DNA of 64,000 nt from Aphrocallistes beatrix (GCA_963281255.1 OY725493.1:3379857-3443856); one strand, 5' to 3'. Numbered from the stretch's first letter, positions 23,030 to 34,943 are shown. Program-made: numbers and translations. The notes: generated by a model from the sequence alone, not told the origin.

Positions 23030-23539
23030 CTATCCTATTGATTAATTTTGGAAGTAATAATGATCTTTAGTGCAGGTTTACATAAACTCTTGCTAAATTC
23101 CTCTTTAGAATTACTATGATGCTCAAAAAACCTCCTATCTTCATGCTGAACTACGATATTGGATTAATAGAAAATTATGAGTATTTAAAACACAAATTAG
23201 CATATTAGTCCATCGTATTTGAATTTTCTATGCCTGATTGAAATGTATGATAGAAAATTCTCACTTCCTAAATCCATCCCGAATCTGTTTTCTGTATATT
23301 AAAACACTCCCTAGGGCCAATTTTTTAATTACAATATTACTTAGTTTTGTTCAAAATTGCGTTATGGATTTGTAATTTTTTCAATTTTAGGAGGGATTTT
23401 TCAAAAAAGTTATCCGACGCGAAAAACATAGTTCCATTATCGACTCGTTCTGATTTTTTAGAAGCCCCTAATTGAGTTCAGAATTTCTAATAACAAACAA
23501 TTGGATTTTATTGATCTGAAATTATAGTGGTGTTTAGTA
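23030..23539. other. Intronic, nothing recognised
   Basis: No supported feature. Confidence 0.35.
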
Positions 23540-24335
23540 CAGTAGGTCCTCTCTAATTGTAACCAGTGGGCAATGGGTCCGGCGTGGGCAATTAGAGAAC
23601 CCTGGACAATTAGAGAATGCCAATAAAGAGCATACCGGTAAGTATACTAATACTAACGCAGCCAGGGTTGTTTATTATATGGAAAACGATAAGAAATATT
23701 GTTTATAGTTTGGTCCTCTCTAATTATATAGGACAATTAGAGAGGACTTCCTCTACATAGAAAAGTAGTAGTAATAGCACTGTTGCATGAAAAAATGCCC
23801 CCCCCGTGAAAAAATGCCCCCACCATGGATATTCATGTAATATGGGGGGGGAAAAATTTAATGGAGTTAGCGTGAAAAATTGCCCCCCCATGAAAAAATG
23901 CCCCCACCATGGATATTCTTGAGTTTAACACTAAATATTGCTGATACTATTTATATACGATACATTTATGAAAGTCATTGTTATTACTTCACACGACTAG
24001 TTTGTTGATTTGCAGTGCTTTAGTAAACGAATAGAAGCCAAATAGCATTCAAAATGTTTTGTATAAGCATTGGCATACTTTAGAATATCCATGGTGGGGG
24101 GCATTTTTTCACGGGGGGGCAATTTTTCACGCTAACTCCATTAAATTTTGCCCCCCCCCATATTACATGAATATCCATGGTGGGGCCATTTTTTCACGGG
24201 GGGGCATTTTTTCATGCAACAGCACTATACCATACAGTAATAGGTATTACTAGATTATATAGTAGATTTTGATATAGAAAAATATGGGTGGATAATAACA
24301 GTTCTCACAAATGGACAATTAGAGAGGACCTACTG
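23540..24335. mobile_element. Pogo-like element with a nested foldback
   Basis: Its ends are CAGTAGGTCCTCTCTAATTG and the inverse CAGTAGGTCCTCTCTAATTG, with TA on both sides (23538-23539 and 24336-24337). The interior repeats 'caattagag'. A second element with C/G-homopolymer blocks is inserted at about 23779-24226. No transposase is seen. Confidence 0.8.
23779..24226. mobile_element. Foldback with alternating C-run and AT blocks
   Basis: The ends CACTGTTGCATGAAAAAATG and the inverse of GTGCTGTTGCATGAAAAAATG enclose repeated words: 'gtgaaaaa(a/t)tgccccc', 'accatggatattcatg', 'aatggagttagcgtg'. The two halves are inverted copies. Superfamily unknown. Confidence 0.65.
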
Positions 24336-24602
24336 TAATAGTTTTTAAAAATATGCATTTCAATGTTAGAACATTTCTGAAATTTAATTTTTCATTTATT
24401 CATATAAAGTTGTTCAACATTAGGTGTCCCCCAAATTGTATTTTCCGAATTTTCTGTTGTGACAGGGTGTGTAAGTTGCCTCCACTAATCTAATTAAAGT
24501 ATTATTAATCAAAATTTAAAAGTTTCAAAATTTTTAGTTTTTATGAAAAATACTCAAAATATGCATCATTTCAAGACATGACTGGTGCGGCTAATTTGTT
24601 AA

Positions 24603-24722
24603 ATTAAAAATTGACAAATGTTGTGATCTTTCGGGCGATATAGATTATTACAGTAAGACAGACGTATTTTGAAATGTTATATAGCATATAATTAATCAAA
24701 AAGAGCTCAGGCGCCCTTACGA
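24603..24722 (+). repeat. Repeat A 3' fragment
   Basis: Diverged piece: 'aaattgacaaatg', 'cagtaagacagacgtatttt', 'ataattaatcaa' and 'caggcgccc', in the order found in repeat A. Confidence 0.6.
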
Positions 24723-25593
24723 AAATATATGAATGAAAATTTTATGTGAATCAAAAGAACGAACGGAGGCAGGTAATTGCTGGTGTTAACCTTAATGATG
24801 AGCTAGTATAAGCAAATGCATACTTGTATTTTGAAATACTCGAAATTGAAAAGTATGACAATAGAAGAGAATCGAACCTCAATCAATAAACTTCAACTCG
24901 AACATTACACAGAAATTATCATCCATAACATCCATATCCAAAGTCGCAGCCCTCATTAATGCGGCATTGTAAGATTTCAACCTCTTAACTACAATAATAC
25001 CTTGATTCATTCTAAGGTGTACCGTGAGAGGCAGCAATCAAGAAATATTGCTAAAGAAATATATTTCAAAGTCACCATAGTTTATCTTGCTTATTGTTTG
25101 ATGGTAAGTGACAAAACCAAGGTTTTGGAGCGAGAACATAGATCCAGAAAATATTCAAACATGGAAAGTACTGAGATTGTAGAACATTACACTCTTATTG
25201 AAGAAGGGAAAGGCTAGTCTTCAAACTTTGGGATGTGATTGCTGTCCTACCAACACAGGCATACATACTGGAATTATACGCACTATTGAAGTGGCTCTAG
25301 ATTGCTTATTACAGTGGCTGATGTACATGCTTCCTTTTAATTAACTCCCATTGCAAACATTTATTTGAGTTTTTAGTGGAATAACTAGTGACCTACTTCA
25401 TTCGAAGGACCAATTGGAAAGCCATTCAACGAGGCCTCTGACTCGTTGAATGGATTTCCCAATAATTATTTTGAGTGAAGAATCGAGATTTCGTTCGAAA
25501 GCTTGGAAAACTAAGTGCAATTCTGTAACTAGTCTGCTGAGTGAGAAGATTATTGAAATAAAATCATTTCAAATAGAGAGAACAATAAATTAT
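24723..25593. other. Intronic, nothing recognised
   Basis: A 71-codon frame at 25002-25217 shows no recognisable family and no splice context, and is left unannotated. Confidence 0.35.
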
Positions 25594-25980
25594 CTGCTTG
25601 GGTGGTGCAGTGGTTAGGGCGTTTGAATACCAAGACTTAGGTCACTGGTTCTAACCTCGCTCTAGTCATTTGCATTTTACTCTCAATTACATTGCTTCGG
25701 TGATGTAATTTGAGCCTACACTCTTGCAGAACCTTAGTGAGTTGAAAGCACTAAGGATGTCATCTCGTTTAAAGGTAAAGTTAAGTCAGGTGATATCGTT
25801 CTTGCCTACTGTTAGTCGAGTTTTTCTATGTAGCACTCTATCATATGCATACACACATGCCGCATACACCACAGTCAGCAACTATAGGTTTAGCACCTCA
25901 CCCAGATTGTAAACCCCCTGATAATATTAGCATGGATTCGAGGATATATAAATCTATAAACTTTAACTTTAACTTTTTAA
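25594..25980 (+). repeat. tRNA-derived SINE
   Basis: The head is tRNA-like: an A-box-type 'tgggtggtgcagtggttagg' and, about 45 bp on, a B-box-type 'ggttctaacctc', the spacing expected of an RNA polymerase III internal promoter. The body continues to a tail of repeated 'aactttaactttaactt' near 25965, typical of a SINE 3' end. A truncated inverse copy lies at 4770-4893. Confidence 0.65.
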
Positions 25981-26170
25981 TTTGGGTATTTATTAAACAA
26001 TTGTTGATTTCTCTAGAAGTTTTGCTCCTTGACCTCAAAGGGGATTATAGTTCACCAGACCCCATGCTAGATGTTGGGTGCATCAATGTGAAATCATGAC
26101 TAAGCCATTGGATATCAACCCTATAACATGGAAACGTACTCCCATCCCCTGCTTCTGTTATTTGTTTATA

Positions 26171-26513
26171 CACTCGAACCTCTCTTATCCGGGCAGTGCC
26201 GGACCGGAGGGTGCCCGGATAACAGAGGGTGCCCGGATAACAGAATTTGCCCGGATAATTCGAAAACATGTCTATGCACATGAGGTTTTTCTATAATATT
26301 TACGTACCAAGACAATATACGAGTATGCAAAACCCACAGTTTACTTATTACATATTAATGTCAAAAAATAATATTACATGATAATGATTGCTGGAATTGT
26401 GGTTAATAATTGACTTGAAAATAGGACAATGCATATTGACTAAATGTCGAAAGGGCTGCCCGGTTGAGAGAGGTGCCCGGATATCGGAGGTCCGGATAAG
26501 AGAGGTTCGAGTG
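26171..26513. mobile_element. Pogo-like short element
   Basis: Its ends are CACTCGAACCTCTCTTATCC and the same sequence inverted, flanked by TA (26169-26170 and 26514-26515). Sub-terminal 'gtgcccggataac' words are repeated. Length 343 bp, no transposase. Confidence 0.8.
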
Positions 26514-26519
26514 TATGTT

Positions 26520-27009
26520 AATGTATATATGTAAGTTACGCCAGAATTACTACATTCTACATTCGAAAATATTTTTAGTTTGCCGAATATACTATAGTAT
26601 AGTGGCTAACCTATGATAATCTACTATGATAATTTTTTCATCGGTGATTTTCAACCTGGTCAAGCCATTACAGATTAGAGTCAGAAATTATGGGAATTGG
26701 TGGTTTGAGAATATAGCGTGTGCATTTCGGTGTACGATTATTGATCCAACACGAAAGGACAAAATGAGACACCTTTGAATGGCAGACAAGGTGTGAGCTC
26801 AGAAACCATGAATGCAATCCTATTATTTTTTTAACAAATAAGGTGCCTAAGCTAATTTTAAAGTTGCAATTTTTTCTGTGACACACCATTATTCACAATC
26901 TTTATTTTAAAATTAATTATTAATTTCACAATATGTATTGTTTTTTAAATTCTATTATCTCTAGTCTAAGTTACTGTGAGATAGCTAAATGACTATTATT
27001 CATATATTC
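26520..27009. other. Intronic, nothing recognised
   Basis: 26830-26960 shares 'aaagttgcaatttttt.tgtga' and 'caccattattcacaat' with 19965-20015, a possible dispersed repeat without defined ends. Confidence 0.35.
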
Positions 27010-27390
27010 TGGATTACTTCTAAGCGGTATGGGTACAGCTAATAGGATTCCGGATTCGAATAATACACAATCGAATTAGTCAGGGATTTTCCTAATTAAA
27101 TATCAATCCCTAACTTTTAGTATTATTAATCATTGCCGCCTTATGCCACCTAGGCCCATTTTAACAACTATACATGATAGCCCTATGGTGGCTCATGCTG
27201 ATAATATCATTCGGTGATTTGAGTAATTTTTAATTATGTTAATCTATGGCTAATTCTACGAATATGTCGATTCCGAATCTGAAATCAGACTTTTAGTATC
27301 TCCTAGAATTTGAACCTATCGCCCTTCATGGTAAGCTCCAATTTAGTACTATTTGTATGGGAAAGAATCATGTGTTCAAATACCTATGGT
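27010..27390. mobile_element. Palindromic Tc1-type foldback, terminally truncated
   Basis: It follows the element at 10988-11462 ('gcggtatggg', 'attcgaataatacac', 'atttagtactatttgtatgg', 'gaaagaatcatgtgttcaaatac'). The left terminal repeat is missing and the right one is degraded. Confidence 0.75.
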
Positions 27391-27651
27391 TTCCCCGACA
27401 AAATGAATTAAACCTGAAATCAGTAAAGTACTAGTACTATAACAAAGTTTCTCCCAGGTTTAGTTTTTACTTAGTTTTTTTCAAATATTTGTTGTGGAGA
27501 AAAATGATATACTATGGTACCGAAGATGTGTCTATTGGAAGATGTTGCAGAATGGCCAACATCTTCTGCGGAAGTTGTTGATGCTAGTAAATGTATAGCT
27601 GATCTTTACAACTAATTGTTCTTAATTTTATAAACTCCTTTTTATTTTTAG

Positions 27652-28804
27652 ATATGACGTTCAGCTTGAAAGTTTGGAAAAATCTAGAGTTAAAGAATAT
27701 GAAAGAATTATCTCTAAACAGCAAACCGATTACAAAATCTTCTGTAAGAAGAGTAGAGCTGATCAAAACAAGGAAATTTCTCGTTTTAAAGATGAACTCA
27801 AAAGAGAAGAAAAGAGTATTCTTAAAGAATTGAAAATGAACAGGCTGAAAAGACCAAAAGAAATCGTTAAAGAAGAGATCAGGCTCAAAATGTTAGAAAT
27901 TATTTCAAAAAATCAAAAATCAATTGCTAACTTTGAACAAGATCAATTAGATATTTACGAGGAAGGTTCACTACAATTAATTAACAATTTTAAAACTGAT
28001 CTGCTAGATTTTCAACTCGAATATTTAAATGCAAAACATAATCTCATTCGAGCAAAGGATGCAAAACATAATCTCATTCGAGCAAAGGAAGCTGATATTT
28101 GGGAGATGGAGCAATCGCACATGCAAATTTTCCACAATATCGTCAAAAACAACCTTTCAGAGAGTTTTTTGATGCGAAGGCATCAAATGCATATTAGGCA
28201 TCAAAAAGATATCGAGCACCACCGACAATATGACGCTCAAAAGTTAGAAATTATGCGATCACGTCATTTATTGGCTAGAAGAAGACTCCCAAAACAACAA
28301 AGAATAATTCTAAGAAGATCTATACACGATTTCAAGAAGCAAAATATCAAAAATTCTTCGCGCAGAGATGATAAGGAAAAAATTCGCCAATTTGAGGCAG
28401 AACAACTGCAAATTATGCGCAATGAACGTATCTTGCTGGATAAAAAGTTGGATAGGGAGTTAACAGATTTCAAGCATGCTGCTGATTCATCAATGATAGA
28501 GTTAGTTTCGCTTCAAAATGAAAGAAAAATGCATTTGACACAGCAAGAAAATGACAAATTGAATGAAATAGATTTGAACTTCCAAGATGAGCTGAAATCC
28601 TGGAGGGATAGATTAAGTCAGCGTAAAGAAACGCTTGAGACCAAATGTAGCCAAGATAATTTCGACATTAAACTGTACTTTCAACAGACCTCTTCAACAG
28701 AATTAACAAAACTTCAGATAGCTCAAGGAACATCACGCGCATTCAATCCTAAGTTGTTCCAGATTAGTCCTACTATTCCAATATCTAATGTGGATGATTC
28801 TTAA
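27652..28804 (+). CDS. SLK/STK10-like Ste20 kinase, last exon (PKK coiled coil)
   Basis: The exon opens after TTTATTTTTAG and continues the frame of exon 1135-1620 (Arg codon AG|A, then Tyr-Asp-Val-Gln). About 384 residues of charged heptad-rich coiled coil follow to a TAA at 28802. Family landmarks appear in order: 'ADIWEMEQ', 'FLMRRHQM', 'RRRLPKQQR' (Pro-Lys in the linker), 'KEKIRQFEAEQL', 'LQNERK', 'ELKSWRDRLSQRKETLE'. This is the PKK domain that mediates dimerisation and membrane-cortex targeting in SLK/STK10 (family knowledge). A 30-bp exact tandem duplication (28031-28060 and 28061-28090, one base different) inserts ten extra residues just before the ADIWEME motif. SLK, STK10 and insect Slik share this tail, so the exact ortholog is not decided. 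Confidence 0.9.
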
Positions 28805-29065
28805 ATAATCATTAATTTATCTTGCGACACATATTTACCCGAATATATTCTTTTTTATTTTTCTTTTGATAAATGATTAAATTCCTCACTTTTATTTACT
28901 TAGTCTTTCACTTCAACCTTTAAGGCATCCTGAATTCTCAACGCAATCATCTAACTTATTCATTTTATATAAATGTTCTAAGCTGAATTTTCAATTTAGT
29001 ATCATACATCAATATTTACTATATTCTCGAAACATGATTCCATTTATTTATTATATTCAAGCGAA
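28805..29065. other. 3' untranslated/intergenic space between convergent genes
   Basis: The TTTATT at 29043-29048 reads AATAAA on the minus strand, 18 bases past the stop of the minus-strand exon. For the plus gene the nearest clear AATAAA is at 29211, so the two transcripts may overlap at their 3' ends. Confidence 0.45.
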
Positions 29066-29206
29066 TTAGTCATTGCGAGTACTTGGTATCTGAATTGGGA
29101 TGCCTGCAGAATTATTTAAAATCTTTTCAAAATTCAAAGATTTAAGAGTTCCCAGATTTGTAGATTTGGAATTGTTCTGATTGGAAGCTGCGGCATTATA
29201 GATCAG
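29066..29206 (-). CDS. Candidate terminal exon of a convergent gene
   Basis: On the minus strand a strong acceptor (TTATTTTATTTTAG) is followed by 46 codons in one frame starting 'LIYNAAASNQNNSKSTNLGT' and ending '..IPSTRND' with TAA at 29066-29068. An AATAAA lies 18 bases further on. The Asn/Ser-rich composition gives no family. Acceptor, open frame, stop and poly(A) signal together suggest a real last exon. The upstream exon was not found, and the phase relative to it is unknown. Confidence 0.45.
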   Translation of the reverse strand: MIYNAAASNQNNSKSTNLGTLKSLNFEKILNNSAGIPIQIPSTRND

Positions 29207-29760
29207 CTAAAATAAAATAATTGAGTAAGCAGTAAATTTTGTATTATAGTTTCCTTCACACATAAATTATTCTAAATGTGAAGTGAGATGACAGACTTTT
29301 TAAGTAAGTATTTCAAGGGATTAAAACAGTATGTGCAAATGTAGATACTATTAGCAATCAACTTGCCAGTACTTAATGGCAAAATATCCTTTTAAAAACA
29401 TGCTACCATCGATCTACTCACTAATTATTGAATTAGCCTTGGATACAAATAATGCTGTACCGATTGATCAATTTCGCGCATTCTTTTGATGATACAAGTA
29501 CTACAAGTAATTTGATATAATCCATAAATGTATGTCATTGTCATAATTTCACAATGACATACCATCCGTGGTGACTATATTTGATTAACGTTAATGTTGG
29601 ATTTTGAGTAATGATTTTATCGATGGGGATTTTGATCAACACATGTTGGATTTTGTTCAACATATTACAATGCATATGATTTAAATCAACAATTACAAAA
29701 AAAGTAGTATATATAAATATATATACTTTTATATAAATATTCAATTACAGATGTACAATG
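29207..29760. other. Gene-free, presumed intron of the minus-strand gene
   Basis: No supported feature. 29540-29740 contains repeated 'caacat.ttggattttg' words. Confidence 0.3.
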
Positions 29761-29789
29761 CTTAATCATTCTATTTCCATTGGGAATCG

Positions 29790-30017
29790 TTCTGCTGGTA
29801 GCTATCCATGTACTGCTGCGTTTTCTCCGATTTATTCTGATGAGGAAAACTCAAATCGTCGTAGATGCTTTTTAGGTCCTTAAAAACCCAACTATCGAAT
29901 CTCGGGGTAATACCCGTTGTTTCAGCCACCAGTATAATCGACTGCTTGGGTTGAGCCTCAAGTAGTTCACGAATCTCAGTAATATGGACACTATCAGTTG
30001 AAGAACGAGGACGTCCA
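29790..30017 (-). pseudogene. Tc1/mariner-type transposase, HTH fragment
   Basis: The minus strand reads 'RPRSSTDSVHITEIRELLEA' followed by 'KQSIILVAETTGI', the link between the two halves of the paired-like DNA-binding domain in one group of mariner-related transposases. Downstream the frame departs from the family. No inverted ends were found around it. Confidence 0.55.
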
Positions 30018-31091
30018 ATTAAAAAAGGTTATACAGAACTAGCATAACTCAGCAAGTTTTAATGCTCTCTTGCTGAATCGAGATAATGGGCAATTTTTGC
30101 GCGCTATATTAAAGTTAAAGTCTCCCTAATTTTATGTGGTTTTTAACTTCAAAACACCATAACTCGCAAAACCTTCATCTGGATTTTGCATCGATTCCCG
30201 CCAAGTGCATCAATATAGCAAGAAAACTCGATGAGTTATACTTCCGCAAAGGACTGGTACAGAGTTGGAAATTTCCTTTGCAAGTTGTTGTTCCACTTGA
30301 TAAGTTTGACACCTTAAAACCCCCCAGAGTGGACTTTGGAAGGTATTAGTTTGAGAATAAGAAAGTTTAGTTATGTTCCTTGCCCAAAACAAATTTTTTT
30401 AAATTTTCAAAATTGACCCGTTTTCCTGACTATTAACTAATTAAGTACAGGGTGTAACAAAATTGATGCCCTATGCTATTATACCTAGGGTTGCAAAATT
30501 CCCGGGAATTTTCAAATGTGGAAACTTTCCGTGAATTTATAAGACCTGGAAATTTCTGCATAGTGTTTAAATAAATCCGATTGTTTCCGAGGCATTTCTC
30601 TGAGGAAATAAATTGAATTCAATTAAAACCTTTCTTTATTTGCCTCTAAATACTCAAAAAATAAAGGAAAAATGTAAATTATACAATCAGTGCCGAACTG
30701 ATTCAAGATGGATCAATAATAAATGTAATACAAACAATCGAATACTAGTTATCCGATTCTTCTATTTACGTATAACAATCGAGAAACCTATCAAATAGTC
30801 TAACAATATGTTTCTGACTAGTTATTAAGTTAAAACTGATATGAGACAAACAGAAGCTAATAGCTTATAATAATATATTGACTACAACTCTAGTCAATAA
30901 ATATCTGACAAAATTTAACCGAGTTTTATTTAACTTCATTGAAATGAAAAGTATATTGGCTATAATTGTTCTGAATCTTGTGATTCTCGTGAATGGCATT
31001 ACCATTCTAAATATTGAATACAAAAATTGTGGCTGGTTGGAAAATCGTTTACTGAGATGCAAATTAGATGGACTTTTCATGTCTACTTGCC

Positions 31092-31296
31092 CATAGCATT
31101 CTATACACTAAGGCAATGGTGCTGATTGGTAGACTTGGACTAGTGATTGGTTAGTTTACTTTTATATCAAAATTCTAATACAACTTTAAATTTACTGTAA
31201 CTACCCATATTAAGGAAATAATTAATAACCTACTTCCCTTCAATGAAATCATGAATGTCTGGAGATAATTTTATATATAGTGTATAGAATGCTATG
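31092..31296. mobile_element. P-like MITE, 205 bp
   Basis: Its ends are CATAGCATTCTATACACTA and the inverse of the same. The exact 7-bp target duplication ACTTGCC lies at 31085-31091 and 31297-31303. The termini match those of the THAP-bearing element at 43782-46443, so it is likely a deletion derivative mobilised by that family. Confidence 0.85.
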
Positions 31297-31570
31297 ACTT
31301 GCCAAATTTAATGTTAATGGTGTAGCCAGGACAGGTCTATTGACAAATACAAACAAAATAATGCATTTCAGAACTGGGCCACTATACAATATTATAGTCG
31401 GCACAGTAAAATCTTTGAATATTTCTCATTAAAAATACTACGCACATAGTTGATAAATCCTTTCTAGTTCTTTTGTAGTTCTTAGTGAAGCTACGTTACC
31501 AACGGATAATATTCATCGACTATTTTTGCGAATAATAATGGTCAAAGAACACAAATTTCGACGAGAAATA

Positions 31571-32096
31571 TGGCAATAGGGATGCTTAAAGGTGGAATGA
31601 CACAGAATTGGGTTTCTGAAGAAGTCGGAGCAAACATTCGTACGATACGCAGGTGGTGGGACAATCATATGAAGGGAATAGCTCTTGAGAACACACCGGT
31701 CGTGGACGGAAGAAATCCCTCTCAAAAGTGGCCTAAATTATAATATCCAAGTCACTCAGCAAAAAGCAGCAATCTACACGTGAACTGTCAAAAAGGTTGA
31801 AGAGGAATGGTATAACAGCATCTCACATGACTGTCCAACTTTATTTAAAGACTACTATTCTGGGCGAAAGGTACCTGGCCTGGCAACTCCACAGATTTGA
31901 ATCCAATAAAGAATGGGCTATTGTGCAGAGCAGCGTCGATGGTATAGAGGAGGCAACCAATCTAAAAGTTCTCGAAAGACAGCTAAAATTCGCATGGTCG
32001 CAGATAACCCCCGATATTTTAGATAACCTTGTTAGCAGTATGCCTGAAAGGGTTAAAACATGTGTTAAACTTAATGGTGGATATATTGGAAAGTGA
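31571..32096 (+). pseudogene. Tc1-like transposase, N- and C-terminal remains
   Basis: The N-terminal HTH is recognisable ('MAIGMLKGGMTQNWVSEEVG' then 'IRTIRRWW'), and a second DNA-binding helix segment lies at about 31760-31855. The catalytic core is deleted: after 31857 the frame jumps to the C-terminal tail ('LKVLERQLKFAWSQITPDIL', 'KLNGGYIGK', stop at 32094). It is therefore inactive. Confidence 0.75.
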
Positions 32097-32169
32097 CTAA
32101 TGTACTAACTCTTTCCAATCGAAAATTATAATTACTTATTTAACAGGGAATCAATTTTGTTACACCCTG

Positions 32170-33348
32170 TGAATTGTGCAGAATCAGTATCCTGACCAAC
32201 ATCAACAAGATCATGATGCGTTTGTAAATTATATTTGAATTCTTAGACCAAAATGATTGCTCTCCCCGTGGAAAAAGTGGGGATCCCTAAATCGCAAGAG
32301 ATTTAGGCTCTAAAATTGAGGAGCCTCAAATCATTCTGTCCCAAACGCTGCACTGGGGGGGGGGCAAAATGCTAGTGTTTATGGGCCACCCCAGACCTCT
32401 ATCTAGAGATATTTTCGGGGGCCCCAGGCCTAAAACGCTAGCATATTTTTATGTTGGAGGAGCGCCCGAAACGCTCTTACATCCGGACATGTTCAGTAGG
32501 CACGGAAAGGCGGTTTATCATTGTCATCATTTTTAATGAGGATCGTTGGAATTACAACCGCCCTCCATCGCGGAGGAATCTCACTGCTATGGAGTAGTTC
32601 TTCATACCGTATGATTATCTGGCGCCGCTTGAGTCCTCTCTGCCTCAGACAGTGGCATACTATTTCACCTGTAAGTAGTGGATATGTTTGCCAAGATTTA
32701 ACAACTGTTTTTGAATTATACTTGCCATTTTGCGGATACTTTAAGGTCTTTTGAAATGACCTTGTCATATATAAAAAGAGGCTTTAATGGAACATCGAAA
32801 CGATTATTCTGAATTGGAAACAATTCTACGCGTCGTTGTGATTAAGAAATTTCGATATTTTGAATAATTTTTGAGTTACGATGATGACAAGGACGTTAGA
32901 TTGTCAATTTTTGGAAAATTACTCCTCAAAATTTATAAGATCAAGCGGGGCTTTAGGATTTATTAAATAAGCCCAAGAGGGTTACTAAAAGTTCCTATTT
33001 TAACCTTATAGGTTAGCCTTGAAAAATAACCTGTATATGAAAACATCCCTCAATTTAACGTTAACAATCGGGTAAATAGGTCGATTTTGAAATTTGCAGC
33101 CCCACACCTTTTTTTAGGAAGGGCGCTCCCTTCAGGTAAAATTTTCTTTGACCATCTACCTTGCGATTTTTACCCAATTTTACTCAACCACAATATAAAT
33201 AGACATCATATAACTTATATCAATAGAATCTTAAAAATTTTAGATACTCCACATTTCAATATATAATTCATACTACATATAGCTCCAATGAAGAAGAAAA
33301 GCTATTTTACTGATTATTACCGTATACAGCTTTATTTGTGCATTATAT
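32170..33348. other. Gene-free
   Basis: 32270-32400 repeats words such as 'cctaaatcgcaagagatttagg', which also occur at 34325-34400 as 'cctaaatcgttagtgattt'. No coding potential is recognised. Confidence 0.35.
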
Positions 33349-33517
33349 AGTTGAACTTGGATAAGACGTACCCCTTCGGGAAGGAATTATTAGTACGTAC
33401 TAGCTGAGTTTGTACTACAAAGAAATCTATATTATAGATGGATTTTGGTTCAGAGAAATGAGTACGTACTAAACCGAAGAACGTATTATCTGAGTACGTA
33501 TTAACCAAGTTTAACTG
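33349..33517. mobile_element. Short element with inverted ends (pogo-like?)
   Basis: The left end 'agttgaacttggataagacgtac' (partly) pairs with the right end 'gtacgtattaaccaagtttaactg'. The interior repeats 'gtacgta'. A degraded copy; the class is inferred from the CAGT-type end. Confidence 0.45.
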
Positions 33518-34943
33518 TGTTTAATCGTGCGGTTTTCCGAATTTCGCGAATAACTTTTATTATCGTACACAGCTAATTTGTCACTAGGGGGTTTGACCAT
33601 CAAAATTGGAGCGCCTCCCTAATTCTTTTTCAGAAAAAATAGGGTTGCTTTGCTAAAACAAGAAGTAGGAATGGAAGTCTGTGGGTATTCTCACATGAGA
33701 TGGGAATTACTTTAAGCCTATGGGTATTCCCACATGTGGGTAACTGTGGGATTTTGTGGGGATTTCCTGTGGTTTCTATGGAATTATGTGAGTATTCCCA
33801 TAGTAATCCTGTGAGAATGGGTATTGAAATTCCATACCCACGGCAACCATGACAAAACACCACTAGTGGTAATGAATTTATTACATTCACATCTCACATG
33901 ACATACTTGCGAACTATAAAATCAGAACATTATAATTTACGAAAGTTACAAAAGGAATGTCTTGAATTCCACGTCTTCGAGCGAAAATTCCTTAAACCTT
34001 CAACGTCGCTGTCCGAATATGGGCAAATTCCGATATTGTTCTACATTTCATTGATATTGGGTACTTAGCACGTTAAAAAGCTTCCAACTCAAATGCTCAG
34101 AAACGAAACAGGAATTGTGAGTTGTTTTCAAGATAAAAAATAAGCTGAAAATTGAAGAGTCTAACTTTAAAACACCATTTTTGCAAAAACGGTCTCCTAT
34201 CTCGATTCAGTATCAAGATAGTATGAAATCTAAGAGTTAAGCTTCCAAAAAGGATTCAAATTTGAAATTTTGCAAAAAGGTCTCTTTGCAATTTGTTTTG
34301 ATGACTTCCCTCAAATGTTTGTTGGGGGTTCCTAAATCGTTAGTGATTTCGGGATTGAAGGTTTCCTAAAATGCTAGCGTTGTAGGACTTGGAACCTCAA
34401 ACCCCAAAACGCGAATAGACCTGCATTTTTTCAAATGATTCGATGGCATTTTCTGGAATTGGTTCACCCTTTCTTTTATTTTCAATCCAAATTTGTTCCC
34501 AAACTTTAATTGTACCTTAATTTCAGAAAAATTTAATGCCAATAATGTGTGAATTTGCACTCAAAACACTAATATTTTACAATGAGTATTTGATCTCAAA
34601 AATTATCTAGGTGCGCGGGACGCGAATCGTTCCTTTTTTCATTTTGTTTTCAGTCAGAAAGTGTCTATAAGCGTGAAAATTTATAATATTACACAATATA
34701 CCCTATCTTATAATCTATAGATTTAGACTTATAAAGATTTATGGGTTTGAGATTAGAAACGTTTCTCTGAAGGACTGTATATACCCTGATTGATCTGCAT
34801 TACCTTTTATATAGATTCATAATAACCTTGTAGAATCTGATAGTATATGTCCCCTCCCCTCGCCGAATGAAATAGCTGGCTACGCCACTGATCTTAAACC
34901 AAATTATTTGCGGGAAAGGTTCGAACTCATTATATTAATAGAC
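33518..34943. other. Gene-free
   Basis: 33670-33850 is built of variants of 'tgtgggtattcccaca' in both orientations, an old palindromic simple repeat. The rest shows nothing recognised. Confidence 0.4.

Larger units (their letters stand above)
30448..32169 (+). mobile_element. Tc1-like transposon remnant with a nested P-like MITE
   Basis: Its ends are CAGGGTGTAACAAAATTGAT and the same inverted. TA precedes the left end, while the right-hand flank is TG, so that copy of the target is altered. A decayed transposase occupies 31530-32095. Foreign sequence fills 30480-31500, including the nested element at 31092-31296. Confidence 0.75.

Noticed and set aside
24059-24253. Open frame with Gly-Gly-Ala-Ile-Phe repeats
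   Set aside because: It lies in the G-run arm of the foldback at 23779-24226; the repetition follows the DNA words.
26045-26296. Open frames on both strands
   Set aside because: They cross the terminal repeat of the pogo-like element at 26171 and show no protein family.
30134-30349. 71-codon plus frame
   Set aside because: No family recognised and an equally long frame on the other strand; chance frames are likely.
32493-32768. Overlapping open frames on both strands
   Set aside because: No domain, splice context or codon pattern supports either one.
33630-33890. 86-codon minus-strand frame
   Set aside because: Built from variants of 'tgtgggtattcccaca', an old palindromic simple repeat.
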